Below are positions 1 through 6,892 of a stretch of DNA of 19,187 nucleotides, piece by piece. Source of the stretch: Pseudomonadota bacterium (GTDB lineage: Bacteria; Pseudomonadota; Gammaproteobacteria; Acidiferrobacterales; Sulfurifustaceae). The notes below the pieces were generated by a model, which ran no database searches, had not been told where the DNA came from, and saw nothing but the letters and a program-made list of their open reading frames with translations. The stretch spans positions 1,850,891 through 1,870,077 of the forward strand of contig CP070641.1 in assembly GCA_020354085.1 (NCBI GenBank), in the 5' to 3' direction. The position numbers and the translations under genes were made by a program. How positions within the stretch are numbered: the first letter of the stretch is position 1; every line of letters begins with the position of its first letter.

Positions 1-160
1 GTGTGCGGATCTCGGCGGCAGTCGCCTCCAGCGCCTCGCGTGTGCGCGCCACGATGGTGAGGTTCACGCCTTCGCGCGCGAGCGCCACCGCACAACCCTT
101 GCCGAGCCCTTTGCTGGCAGCGCATACCAGCGCCTGCTTTCCGCGGATGCCAAAGTCCAT
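1..160 (-). CDS. SDR family oxidoreductase, 5' end only (partial)
   Basis: Only the first 53 codons are inside the window; the gene runs off the left edge. The reading starts MDFGIRGKQALVCAASKGLG and shows the N-terminal beta strand and glycine-rich dinucleotide loop of short-chain dehydrogenases (A15-S-K-G-L-G20, a variant of the usual TGxxxGxG), then a second strand ending in VAR, which suggests NADP(H) preference. The start is well supported by an AAAGGAGG ribosome-binding site about 5 bases upstream of the ATG at 158-160. SDRs of this type are often annotated as 3-oxoacyl-ACP reductase-like proteins; the substrate cannot be inferred because the catalytic SYK region is outside the window. 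It is transcribed away from the next gene. Confidence 0.85.
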   Translation of the reverse strand, partial: MDFGIRGKQALVCAASKGLGKGCAVALAREGVNLTIVARTREALEATAAEIRT

Positions 161-260
161 TGCGCCTCCTTTTGGTTAACCGTCACGCTAACACAGCCGC
201 GCTAGGTCGACACTCCCCGGCGCGCGTATGATGGTGACGTACGAAAGGGAAACAAAATCA

Positions 261-1592
261 ATGCACGCTGATTCGCGTTCCTACCGCGCACTGCGCCGAG
301 TGGTGGCGGCCGAACCGCAGGAGGTGAAGGCGCTTCTGTGGTCGTTCGGATACTTCTTTTGCCTGCTCTGCGGTTACTACATCCTGCGCCCGTTGCGCGA
401 AGAGATGGGGATCGCCGGCGGCATCAAGAATCTGCCCTGGGTGTTCACCGGTACTTTCCTTGCCATGCTCGCCGCGGTGCCGCTGTTTGGGGCGCTCACC
501 GCGCTCTTTCCGCGTCGCAAGTTTCTGCCGACGGTCTACCTCTTCTTCATCGTCAACATCCTGATTTTCTACGCGCTGTTTCAGTCATCGCTTGACCGCG
601 CGATTGTCGCGCGCGCTTTCTTTATCTGGGTGAGTGTCTTTAACCTTTTTGTGGTTTCCGTGTTCTGGAGTTTCATGGTCGACCTCTATGCCGAGGCGCA
701 GGCGCGCCGTCTCTTTGGCTTCATCGCGGCCGGCGGCAGCGCGGGCGCGATTACCGGCCCGACCATCACCGCCCTGCTCGCCGCACCGGTCGGTCCGATC
801 AATCTGCTACTGCTGTCGGCCGGCTTCTTGGCGGGCGCGGTCATTTGCATCCGTGCGCTGATCCAATGGGACCATTCACTTCCGGAGCGTGCCGAATCCG
901 CGCGCAGTGCCGAGCAACCGCTCGGCGGCGGCGTTTTCGCCGGGGTAACGCTGTTGCTGCGCTCGGTGTATCTGCTCGGTATCGCACTGTTCATTTTCTT
1001 GCTCACCATGCTTGGTACCTTCGCCTACTTCGAGCAGGCGCACATCGTCGCAGCGCGTTACACCGATCCAGCAGGCCGCACCGCGCTGTTTGCCGCGATC
1101 GACCTCGGCGTGAACGCCCTCACCATCACTATCCAGTTGCTGATTACGGGTCGCTTACTTACGCGCTTCGGATTAGGGGTGACGTTAACCACCGTGCCGG
1201 TGATCACGGCCATTGGCTTCATCGGGTTGGGCGTGGCGCCGATCCTGCCGGTGTTGGTCGCGTTTCAAATTTCGCGGCGCGCCGGCGAATACGCCATCAC
1301 GCGCCCGGCGCGCGAGGTGCTGTTCACCGTGGTAGGGCGCGAGGTCAAATACAAGACCAAGAACTTCATCGATACCGTGGTATTCCGCGGCGGTGATGCC
1401 GTGAGCGCCTGGATCTTCGCCGGGGTCAAGGGCTTGGGACTCACGCTCGCCGGCATCGCCTGGCTGGCGGTACCGGTGGCCGGGATCTACATCGCCACGG
1501 CACTGTGGCTCGCCGGCCGCGAACGCGAGCTGCGCAATCACGCAAACACCGAAGCCGAACCGCCGCACCGACATGAAACTGTCACGCCGTAA
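261..1592 (+). CDS. MFS-type transporter, NTP/NDP-exchange-like
   Basis: A 443-residue polytopic inner membrane protein with about 12 hydrophobic segments spread over its whole length. The first helix contains GYYILRPLREEMG, a pattern of the branch of the major facilitator superfamily related to the ATP/ADP (TlcC-like) carriers; many free-living proteobacteria carry such proteins and their substrate is not known. I prefer ATG 261 over the ATG at 228: it has GAAAGGGA 10 bases upstream, whereas 228 lacks a purine-rich site, and a possible -10 box (TATGAT, 227-232) overlaps codon 228. It overlaps the following aldo/keto reductase by 20 bases, so the two are probably translated from one message. 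A role in exporting or importing a phosphorylated or nucleotide compound is only a guess from family and context. Confidence 0.8.
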   Translation: MHADSRSYRALRRVVAAEPQEVKALLWSFGYFFCLLCGYYILRPLREEMGIAGGIKNLPWVFTGTFLAMLAAVPLFGALTALFPRRKFLPTVYLFFIVNILIFYALFQSSLDRAIVARAFFIWVSVFNLFVVSVFWSFMVDLYAEAQARRLFGFIAAGGSAGAITGPTITALLAAPVGPINLLLLSAGFLAGAVICIRALIQWDHSLPERAESARSAEQPLGGGVFAGVTLLLRSVYLLGIALFIFLLTMLGTFAYFEQAHIVAARYTDPAGRTALFAAIDLGVNALTITIQLLITGRLLTRFGLGVTLTTVPVITAIGFIGLGVAPILPVLVAFQISRRAGEYAITRPAREVLFTVVGREVKYKTKNFIDTVVFRGGDAVSAWIFAGVKGLGLTLAGIAWLAVPVAGIYIATALWLAGRERELRNHANTEAEPPHRHETVTP

Positions 1593-2490
1593 CACCCTGA
1601 AATTCTTGCTGGCCACGGGCGCCAGCGTCGCGGCGCCGCAAGCCCTTTCAGTCACACCGCGCCCGCAACTGCGCCGGCCTATTCCACGCAGCAACGAGCA
1701 ACTGCCGGTTGTGGGCCTCGGTACCTGGCAGACCTTCGACGTCGGCGGGAGTGACGCCGATCATGCGCCGCTGCGCGAGGTACTACGCGAGTTCGTAAGG
1801 CTCGGCGGCAGTGTCATCGATTCCTCGCCGATGTACGGCACGGCCGAAGAAGTAGTTGGCGATCTGGCGAACGAACTCGATGTTCGCAGTCGGCTGTGGC
1901 TCGCGACCAAGGTATGGACCACGGGACGGGCGGCTGGCATCCGCCAGATGGAAAGCTCCCTTTCACTCTTGCGCGTAAAGCGCATCGATCTGATGCAGGT
2001 GCACAATCTGGTCGACTGGCAGACACACATCAAGACGCTGCGCGTCTGGAAGGAACAAGGTCGCGTGCGTTACATCGGCATCACCCACTATCACAGCGGC
2101 GCCTATGACGAGCTGGAGCGCGTGATGAAGGAAGCCGATCCGGACTTTGTGCAGCTCAATTACTCCATCGTCTCACGCGAAGCCGAGCGCCGTCTGTTGC
2201 CGCTCGCGGCCGAGCGACGTATGGCCGTATTGATCAATCGGCCGTTTGAGACCGGTGGCTTGTTCGGCAAGGTACGCGCACAGCCCCTACCGGCGTGGGC
2301 CGCAGACTTCGACTGTGCGAGCTGGGCGCAGTTCTTCTTGAAGTTCATCCTCGCCCACCCGGCCGTTACCTGCGTGATCCCCGCGACCTCCAAGGTCAAG
2401 CACCTTAGTGACAACATGCGGGCCGGCTTTGGGCGCCTGCCCGATTCCGACACACGCGAGAAAATGGCTGCCTGGATAGCGCGGCTGTGA
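1573..2490 (+). CDS. Tat-exported aldo/keto reductase
   Basis: 305 residues. The N terminus SRRNTLKFLLATGASVAAP is a twin-arginine signal followed by a hydrophobic stretch, so the mature enzyme is expected in the periplasm after folding with its cofactor. The body is an aldo/keto reductase TIM barrel; the family's catalytic tetrad is visible as D83, Y88 (DSSPMYG), K113 (ATKVW) and H144 (MQVHNL). The strand QLNYSIVSREAERRLLP and the C-terminal VIPATSKVKHLSDNM correspond to the NADP(H)-binding side of the barrel. The family reduces aldehydes and ketones with NADPH. It overlaps the transporter gene by 20 bases. The oddity is a nicotinamide-dependent enzyme outside the cytoplasm; a periplasmic use of a pre-loaded cofactor, or cytoplasmic retention, are both possible. 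Function is inferred from the fold only. Confidence 0.88.
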   Translation: MKLSRRNTLKFLLATGASVAAPQALSVTPRPQLRRPIPRSNEQLPVVGLGTWQTFDVGGSDADHAPLREVLREFVRLGGSVIDSSPMYGTAEEVVGDLANELDVRSRLWLATKVWTTGRAAGIRQMESSLSLLRVKRIDLMQVHNLVDWQTHIKTLRVWKEQGRVRYIGITHYHSGAYDELERVMKEADPDFVQLNYSIVSREAERRLLPLAAERRMAVLINRPFETGGLFGKVRAQPLPAWAADFDCASWAQFFLKFILAHPAVTCVIPATSKVKHLSDNMRAGFGRLPDSDTREKMAAWIARL

Positions 2491-2527
2491 GGCCATGGTT
2501 TAGGTCCGTTGGACTACAGTTCGGAGT

Positions 2528-3271
2528 ATGAAAGCCCCTGCGCTGGTGGCACACCGCGGTTACCCCCAGCACTATCCGGAAAACACCTTGATCGGTTTTG
2601 AGGCGGCGCTCGCGGCCGGCGTGCGCCATCTTGAAACCGACGTGCAGCTCACGGCCGATCAGGTGCCGGTACTGTTCCATGATCGCACGCTCGCGCGCCT
2701 GTGCGGCGTGCCGGGCGCCATTCATGATTTTACCGCCGAGCAACTGCGTCAATGCCCGGCGCGCGATTTCGAGCGCTTCGGCTACCGTTTCGCCAACGAA
2801 CCCATCCCGACGCTGAGCACCTTCGTCGACCTGCTCGCGCGCCATCCCGAGGTCACGGCATTCGTCGAAGTAAAGCGCATTGCCGTGCATCGCTTCGGCA
2901 GCGCGGTGGTATTGAATCGCGTGCTGCGTGATCTTAAACCGGTGCTGCGCCAATGCGTCCTGATCTCCTACTCGCTCGAAACAATGCTGCACGCCCGTCG
3001 TCAGGGCTGGTCGCGGCTCGGCATCGTCATTGACCGTTGGCGCGAGCGCACGCAGCCGATCGTGCGCGAGATTCAGCCGGAATATCTGTTTTGCTCCATC
3101 GAAGGGTTACCCCGCTTCGGCAGGCTGGCCTTCGAGCAGGCGCAAATCGTCGTGTTCGAGGTCGCCGCGGCCGATGTCGCGATGCGGCTTGCGCGCCGTG
3201 GCGTGCCGTTGATCGAAAGTTTCGCAGTCGGCGAGCTGCAGCCGCAACTGGAGCTGCTGCGCACGCAATGA
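2528..3271 (+). CDS. Glycerophosphodiester phosphodiesterase (cytoplasmic type)
   Basis: 247 residues, no signal peptide. It hydrolyses glycerophosphodiesters (for example glycerophosphocholine) to an alcohol and sn-glycerol-3-phosphate. The GDPD signature is complete: H9-R10-G11, P17-E18-N19-T20, the metal ligands E36-x-D38 (LETDVQL), H51-D52 (LFHDRTL) and E114-x-K116 (FVEVKR). The length is that of the single-domain UgpQ-like proteins. It begins 37 bases after the aldo/keto reductase stop; GGAG lies only 1 base from the ATG, so initiation may depend on an upstream ribosome. Its stop codon overlaps the ATG of the glycerol-3-phosphate dehydrogenase (ATGA), so product and consumer enzyme are translationally linked. 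Confidence 0.92.
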   Translation: MKAPALVAHRGYPQHYPENTLIGFEAALAAGVRHLETDVQLTADQVPVLFHDRTLARLCGVPGAIHDFTAEQLRQCPARDFERFGYRFANEPIPTLSTFVDLLARHPEVTAFVEVKRIAVHRFGSAVVLNRVLRDLKPVLRQCVLISYSLETMLHARRQGWSRLGIVIDRWRERTQPIVREIQPEYLFCSIEGLPRFGRLAFEQAQIVVFEVAAADVAMRLARRGVPLIESFAVGELQPQLELLRTQ

Positions 3272-4440
3272 CGTCTAACTACGACGTAGTCGTGGTGGGC
3301 GCGGGCATCCAGGGCGTCGGCGTCGCGCAAGCCGCCGCGGCCAGCGGCTACTCCGTGCTGGTGCTGGAGAAACGTGCCGTGGCCTGGGCCACCTCGAGCC
3401 GTTCGAGCAAACTCATTCATGGCGGATTGCGCTACTTGGAGTCCGCGCAGTTCAGGCTGGTGCGCGAGTCCCTGCGCGAGCGCGCGTTGCTCCTGCGCAA
3501 CGCGCCTGACCTCGTGCGGCTGGTGCCGTTTCATATTCCCGTCTATCGCCATACCAAGCGCCGGCCGTGGCAGTTGCGTGTTGGTCTGTCGTTGTACGCG
3601 CTATTGGGCGGGCTCGACGCTAGCGCGCGTTTCCGCATGCTACCGCGTTCACAGTGGCGGGAGCTGGACGGGCTCGACACGAACGGTCTGCAAGCGGTGT
3701 TTCGCTACTACGACGCGCAGACCGACGACGCGCGTCTGACCGCGGCTGTACTGCGTTCCGCGCAAAACCTTGGGGCGCAGCTCGCTTGCCCGGCAGAGTT
3801 TCGCGCGGCGCTTTGGGAGCGTGACGCCTGGACGATTCGGTATCATCACGCCGAGCGGGATCACGAATGCCGTGGGCGCGCCCTCGTCAACGCCGCCGGC
3901 CCCTGGGTCAACGACGTGCTTAAGCATGTGGTTCCCGTTCAACCGCCACTCGCTGTCGACCTCATTCAGGGCGCGCACGTCGTGCTGCCGGGCAAACTCG
4001 AGCGCGGCATCTACTATGTCGAGGCGCCGCAAGACCGGCGCGCGGTGTTTCTCATGCCGTGGCCCGAGGGCGTGCTGGTTGGTACGACCGAGTCACCATT
4101 TCACGGCGACCCGAGCAAGGTGGAACCGTTGCCGAGTGAAATCGCCTATCTCGCCGAGACCGCGCAGCGCTACTTCCCGGCGATCGCGACGCAGCCGACC
4201 AGCGCGTTTGCTGGTCTGCGCGTGTTGCCCCAGCATGCCGCTGGGGTGTTTCACCGCCCACGCGATACGCACATCGCCGGCAGTGAGCGCACCGCCCCCG
4301 GTCTCCTCACAGTCTGCGGTGGTAAGCTAACCGGTTACCGTGCCACGGCGGACAAGGTCATGGCGCGGCTTGCCGCGCGACTGCCGGCGCACACGCCGCG
4401 CGCGCAAACAGAGCATCTGAAACTCTCGGCGCCCAATTGA
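3268..4440 (+). CDS. glpD: FAD-dependent glycerol-3-phosphate dehydrogenase, short form
   Basis: Oxidises sn-glycerol-3-phosphate to dihydroxyacetone phosphate, passing electrons from FAD to quinone at the inner membrane. The start MTSNYDVVVVGAGIQG places the FAD-binding GAGIQG at residues 11-16, and S43-SRSSKLIHGGLRYLE58 matches the active-site block of GlpD. GGKLTGYR near residue 351 is the C-terminal FAD/substrate-binding strand. The frame stays open for 77 codons upstream, but those overlap the phosphodiesterase gene; the ATG at 3268 in the ATGA overlap is the natural start. At 390 residues it lacks the roughly 100-residue C-terminal helical domain of the E. coli enzyme (about 500 residues), so membrane or quinone interaction could differ. 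Its place directly after the phosphodiesterase supports the assignment. Confidence 0.85.
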   Translation: MTSNYDVVVVGAGIQGVGVAQAAAASGYSVLVLEKRAVAWATSSRSSKLIHGGLRYLESAQFRLVRESLRERALLLRNAPDLVRLVPFHIPVYRHTKRRPWQLRVGLSLYALLGGLDASARFRMLPRSQWRELDGLDTNGLQAVFRYYDAQTDDARLTAAVLRSAQNLGAQLACPAEFRAALWERDAWTIRYHHAERDHECRGRALVNAAGPWVNDVLKHVVPVQPPLAVDLIQGAHVVLPGKLERGIYYVEAPQDRRAVFLMPWPEGVLVGTTESPFHGDPSKVEPLPSEIAYLAETAQRYFPAIATQPTSAFAGLRVLPQHAAGVFHRPRDTHIAGSERTAPGLLTVCGGKLTGYRATADKVMARLAARLPAHTPRAQTEHLKLSAPN

Positions 4441-4441
4441 T

Positions 4442-5077
4442 ATGCGTTTTCAAGATCGCCAAGAAGCGGCAGGAAAGCTCGTACAAGCGCTCGCTGGTTA
4501 CCGCGGCCAGAACCCGCTGGTGCTGGCGGTCCCGCGGGGCGCGGTACCGATGGGCCGCGTGATCGCAGACGCGCTCGACGGCGAACTCGACGTGGTGCTG
4601 GTGCGCAAGCTCGGTGCCCCCGGCAATCCCGAACTGGCGGTCGGCTCGGTGGACGAAGGTGGTCACATGTACATCGCCGAGCATGCCCGCGCCATGGGCA
4701 TCAGCGATTCCTATCTGGAGCACGAGAAGCAGGCACAGATCGAAACCATGCGCCAGCGCCGGGCGCAGTACACGCCGGTGCGCGCGCCAATCAATCCCGC
4801 CGGGCGCGTGGTGATCGTTGTGGACGACGGCCTTGCCACCGGCTCGACCATGATCGCGGCGCTGCGGGCGGTGCGCGCGCGCAAACCGAAGAAACTCATC
4901 GCCGCGGTCGCGGTCGCACCGCCCGAAACGCTCGTGCGCATGCGCCCCGAGGCCGATGATGTCGTGTGCCTGCACGCGCCGGAGTCGTTTTACGCGGTCG
5001 GCCAATTCTTCGTCGATTTTCCCCAGGTGTCCGACACGGAAGTCATAGCGACCCTCCAATCGGGTGACGCCAACTAA
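4442..5077 (+). CDS. Phosphoribosyltransferase family protein
   Basis: 211 residues with a type I phosphoribosyltransferase fold. The PRPP-binding loop is clear at residues 123-136 (VVIVVDDGLATGST), and the N-terminal LAVPRGAVPMG and VRKLGAPGNPELAVGS segments match the stand-alone PRTase group that is elsewhere found fused to hydrolase domains. The substrate of that group is unknown; it could use PRPP with a base or could act on another phosphoribosyl compound. The gene begins one base after the glpD stop (TGATATG), so the two are translationally coupled. It is the last gene of the five-gene run; a stem-loop follows at 5120-5145. Confidence 0.88.
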   Translation: MRFQDRQEAAGKLVQALAGYRGQNPLVLAVPRGAVPMGRVIADALDGELDVVLVRKLGAPGNPELAVGSVDEGGHMYIAEHARAMGISDSYLEHEKQAQIETMRQRRAQYTPVRAPINPAGRVVIVVDDGLATGSTMIAALRAVRARKPKKLIAAVAVAPPETLVRMRPEADDVVCLHAPESFYAVGQFFVDFPQVSDTEVIATLQSGDAN

Positions 5078-5119
5078 CCCATCGACTGCGCGCGCCGGCG
5101 CGCCGCTCCGCGGGTGTCT

Positions 5120-5145
5120 GGGCGGCTGACCGCTCGTCAGCGCCC
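5120..5145 (+). terminator. Candidate stem-loop after the phosphoribosyltransferase gene
   Basis: GCTGAC (5125-5130) and GTCAGC (5136-5141) form a perfect 6-bp stem with a 5-base loop, extendable by GGG/CCC across a small internal loop. It lies 43 bases after the stop codon. Only a weak T run follows, so factor-independent termination is uncertain. A 14-bp G+C palindrome (5090-5103) precedes it. Confidence 0.35.
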
Positions 5146-5234
5146 GCCCTTATGCAAACACAATGCCGAAAACGGCGCCCGCTGCGTGTGGCGGGAAATC
5201 GGCTGACGCTCGAGGGCGCGTCGGATAAACGGTG

Positions 5235-5280
5235 AGCCGCGAAAAAATCTTTTGTGTAACAACCGCTTTTTCGCGCGGCT
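5235..5280. repeat. Inverted repeat / hairpin upstream of the RRM gene
   Basis: AGCCGCG (5235-5241) pairs with CGCGGCT (5274-5280); after a 2-base bulge an A5 run (from 5242) faces T5 (5267-5271). The result is a stem of about 12 bp around a loop of roughly 20 bases. On either strand a tract of A or T sits within the stem and not after it, so it does not look like a standard terminator. Confidence 0.45.
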
Positions 5281-5328
5281 TGCCTTTTCGTCTTTCTTGG
5301 TCGAAAACTCCAGTATGCCCATCAAATT

Positions 5329-5358
5329 TTGATAGGGCAGATGTAATAGCTGTTAACA
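5329..5358 (+). promoter_or_regulatory. Possible sigma-70 promoter of the RRM gene
   Basis: TTGATA (5329-5334) and TTAACA (5353-5358) are separated by 18 bases and lie 28 bases before the start codon of the RNA-binding protein. TTGATA is close to consensus, TTAACA is weaker. The -35 box overlaps a small palindrome, ATCAAA-T-TTTGAT (5321-5333), which could be an operator. Read by eye only. Confidence 0.35.
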
Positions 5359-5386
5359 ACAAGCATTCTGGGCAGGAGGGTAGAGA

Positions 5387-5710
5387 ATGAATATTTTTAT
5401 CGGCAATCTTTCCAAGACGGTCACGGCAGACGATCTGCGCCGGGCATTCGCTGGGTACGGAACCGTCGTCAATGCGATCGTGATGAAGGATTCGGCGAGC
5501 GGCAAACCGCTCGGCTGCGCGCAGGTGCAGGTCGAGCCCGCCGTCGCCGGCAAGGAAGCGATTGTCGATTTGGATTTTGCGCCCCTCAAGGGCCAGCCCA
5601 TTCACACACGCGAGTGCGTGCCGCGCGACAAGCGCGACCGGCGCGCTCGCGCCCTGTCCTACCGAGGCACTGAGCGCCGCCGCGCCGAGCGCCGGCGACT
5701 CAAGGGATAA
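5387..5710 (+). CDS. Small RRM-type RNA-binding protein with Arg-rich tail
   Basis: 107 residues. The start is firm: AGGAGG (5374-5379) lies 7 bases before the ATG. RNP2 is canonical (I3-F-I-G-N-L8) and residues 1-75 have the length and pattern of one RNA-recognition motif. RNP1 (residues 42-49, LGCAQVQV) is degenerate: the three positions usually filled by Phe or Tyr are C44, Q46 and V49. Residues 80-107 are very basic, with 14 Arg/Lys of 28, ending in RRRAERRRLKG. Single-RRM bacterial proteins of this kind bind RNA and are often cold- or stress-regulated; the tail may supply much of the affinity here. It is convergent with the HupE-like gene, whose stop is 13 bases away. Confidence 0.85.
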   Translation: MNIFIGNLSKTVTADDLRRAFAGYGTVVNAIVMKDSASGKPLGCAQVQVEPAVAGKEAIVDLDFAPLKGQPIHTRECVPRDKRDRRARALSYRGTERRRAERRRLKG

Positions 5711-5723
5711 TCCAGCGCCGCTG

Positions 5724-6875
5724 TCACAGCACGCGCTCGACAGTCCAGTACAGCCCTACCAGCGCCACCAGTGCCGAGGCCGGGATCACCACCCGGCTTC
5801 GGTACCAGCTCTTTTCCTTGAACCAGTGGCCGACCGCTGCATAAGCGAGCGCGATCACCGCGAGTTGCCCAAGCTCCACGCCGACATTGAAGGACAGCAG
5901 CCCGGTCACGAACTCCGACCGCGGTAGCCCCACCTCTTCCAGCACGCCGGCGAACCCCAGGCCGTGCAGTAGGCCAAAACCGAACACCACGAATGGCCGC
6001 CAGGCATGCAGTCGTGGCGTGAGGATATTCTCGACCGCGACGTAAACGATGGATGCCGCGATCAGCGGCTCCACAATGGTCGGTGACATCGACACGACGC
6101 CGTAGATCGACAAGGCGAGCGTGATGGTGTGCGCGACCGTGAAAGCGGTTACCTGAATGAGCAGGGGCTTGAGCTTGAGGCTCAATAGAAACAGTCCCAA
6201 CACGAACAGTATGTGATCGAGCCCGAGCGGCAGGATGTGCGTGAAACCGAGCGCCGCGTATTGCCCGATCACGGTAAATCGTGTGGGTTTCTCCAGCCCG
6301 AGGCCGATGATATAGGGCTCGCTCTTGCGCCCGTCCTTGAGCCATAGCGCCTCGAAGCTGCCGTCCGCCGTCGGAAAACGCACAATGGCCCCACCGAATT
6401 CGGCGGCATAGGCGAAGCGCAATAAGCGCGCATCGGACGGAAGTGCCCCCGCAAGCTGCACGCGCGAGAGGCGCGAGCGCGACAGGTCGCCAACTTCGGG
6501 CACATCGAGCGTGGTTACCGTTGGCGCCGTGCGTTGCCCGTCGACCTCAAGTGCTACGCCGGCGAGAAACATCTTTTCGAATTGCGCGAAGTGCGCCTTG
6601 AACTGATCTGGCGGCAACGCACGTAGTGAGTCGTAGACCTTGGCATTGGGCGACTCCTGTGTGTCGCTGTGCTTGGGGCTGACGCCCGCGATGAGGGCCT
6701 CGAGGTTGGCACTGATGTCGATCTCATACGCCTGCGGCGTAAAACTTATGGTGACGATCGCCGGTCGTATCTCGTGTGCCCAGGCAGTCGCTGCTATCAA
6801 CCACGACAGAAAAAACACGGACAACCCAAAATGCCACCGCCGATGGTGATGCGCCATGCTATCCTTCACCGTCAT
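5724..6875 (-). CDS. HupE/UreJ-like membrane protein
   Basis: 383 residues from the ATG at 6873-6875, which has GGGGGAGGG 7 bases upstream; the frame is open 10 codons further, and MAHHH at 6857 is another possible start. A signal peptide ends AWA, leaving a mature protein that begins HEIRPAIV. Residues 34-200 form an extracytoplasmic domain; residues 200-383 hold about six membrane helices of the HupE/UreJ type with conserved H213, D220-H221 (GLDHILF), H249, E282-N283, H304 (LLHGLGFAG) and E335. HupE and UreJ homologues are linked to nickel (or other metal) uptake for hydrogenase and urease, but no such enzyme is in the window and this two-part form is poorly characterised. Its start lies 17 bases from that of the divergent DUF4198 gene. 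Confidence 0.85.
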   Translation of the reverse strand: MTVKDSMAHHHRRWHFGLSVFFLSWLIAATAWAHEIRPAIVTISFTPQAYEIDISANLEALIAGVSPKHSDTQESPNAKVYDSLRALPPDQFKAHFAQFEKMFLAGVALEVDGQRTAPTVTTLDVPEVGDLSRSRLSRVQLAGALPSDARLLRFAYAAEFGGAIVRFPTADGSFEALWLKDGRKSEPYIIGLGLEKPTRFTVIGQYAALGFTHILPLGLDHILFVLGLFLLSLKLKPLLIQVTAFTVAHTITLALSIYGVVSMSPTIVEPLIAASIVYVAVENILTPRLHAWRPFVVFGFGLLHGLGFAGVLEEVGLPRSEFVTGLLSFNVGVELGQLAVIALAYAAVGHWFKEKSWYRSRVVIPASALVALVGLYWTVERVL

Positions 6876-6892
6876 CGAACTGCCCTCCCCCA

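Larger units (their letters stand above)
5078..5386. other. Structured 309-bp gap before the RRM gene
   Basis: No protein-coding gene is convincing here. The stretch holds a G+C palindrome (5090-5103), a stem-loop (5120-5145), a short hairpin with arms GCCG/CGGC and an AAAA loop (5165-5176), another with arms CCCGC/GCGGG (5178-5195), and an A/T-containing hairpin at 5235-5280. The final 100 bases are markedly richer in A+T than the flanking genes and contain a possible promoter. The density of inverted repeats suggests a long regulated leader, a small RNA, or a terminator cluster followed by a promoter; I cannot decide which. Confidence 0.45.

Noticed and set aside
207..232. TCGACA and TATGAT as a promoter for the transporter operon
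   Set aside because: Both hexamers are 5 of 6 matches but the spacer is only 14 bases; at most the -10 box may be used.
228..260. Upstream ATG for the MFS-like transporter
   Set aside because: No Shine-Dalgarno precedes it, while ATG 261 has GAAAGGGA at a suitable distance.
2405..2992. 195-codon minus-strand frame over the phosphodiesterase gene
   Set aside because: Composition is typical of antisense shadows in high-G+C DNA; the plus-strand protein has full family motifs.
3037..3267. In-frame 77-codon extension upstream of GlpD
   Set aside because: It lies inside the phosphodiesterase gene in another frame and is arginine/alanine-rich shadow sequence; the FAD motif needs the start at 3268.
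5137..5325. Basic 62-codon frame on the minus strand in the gap before the RRM gene
   Set aside because: No ribosome-binding site, no recognisable product, and it spans the hairpins; treated as chance.
6776..6892. N-terminal extension of the DUF4198 protein
   Set aside because: Antisense to the HupE-like signal region and would bury the signal peptide behind 39 polar residues.
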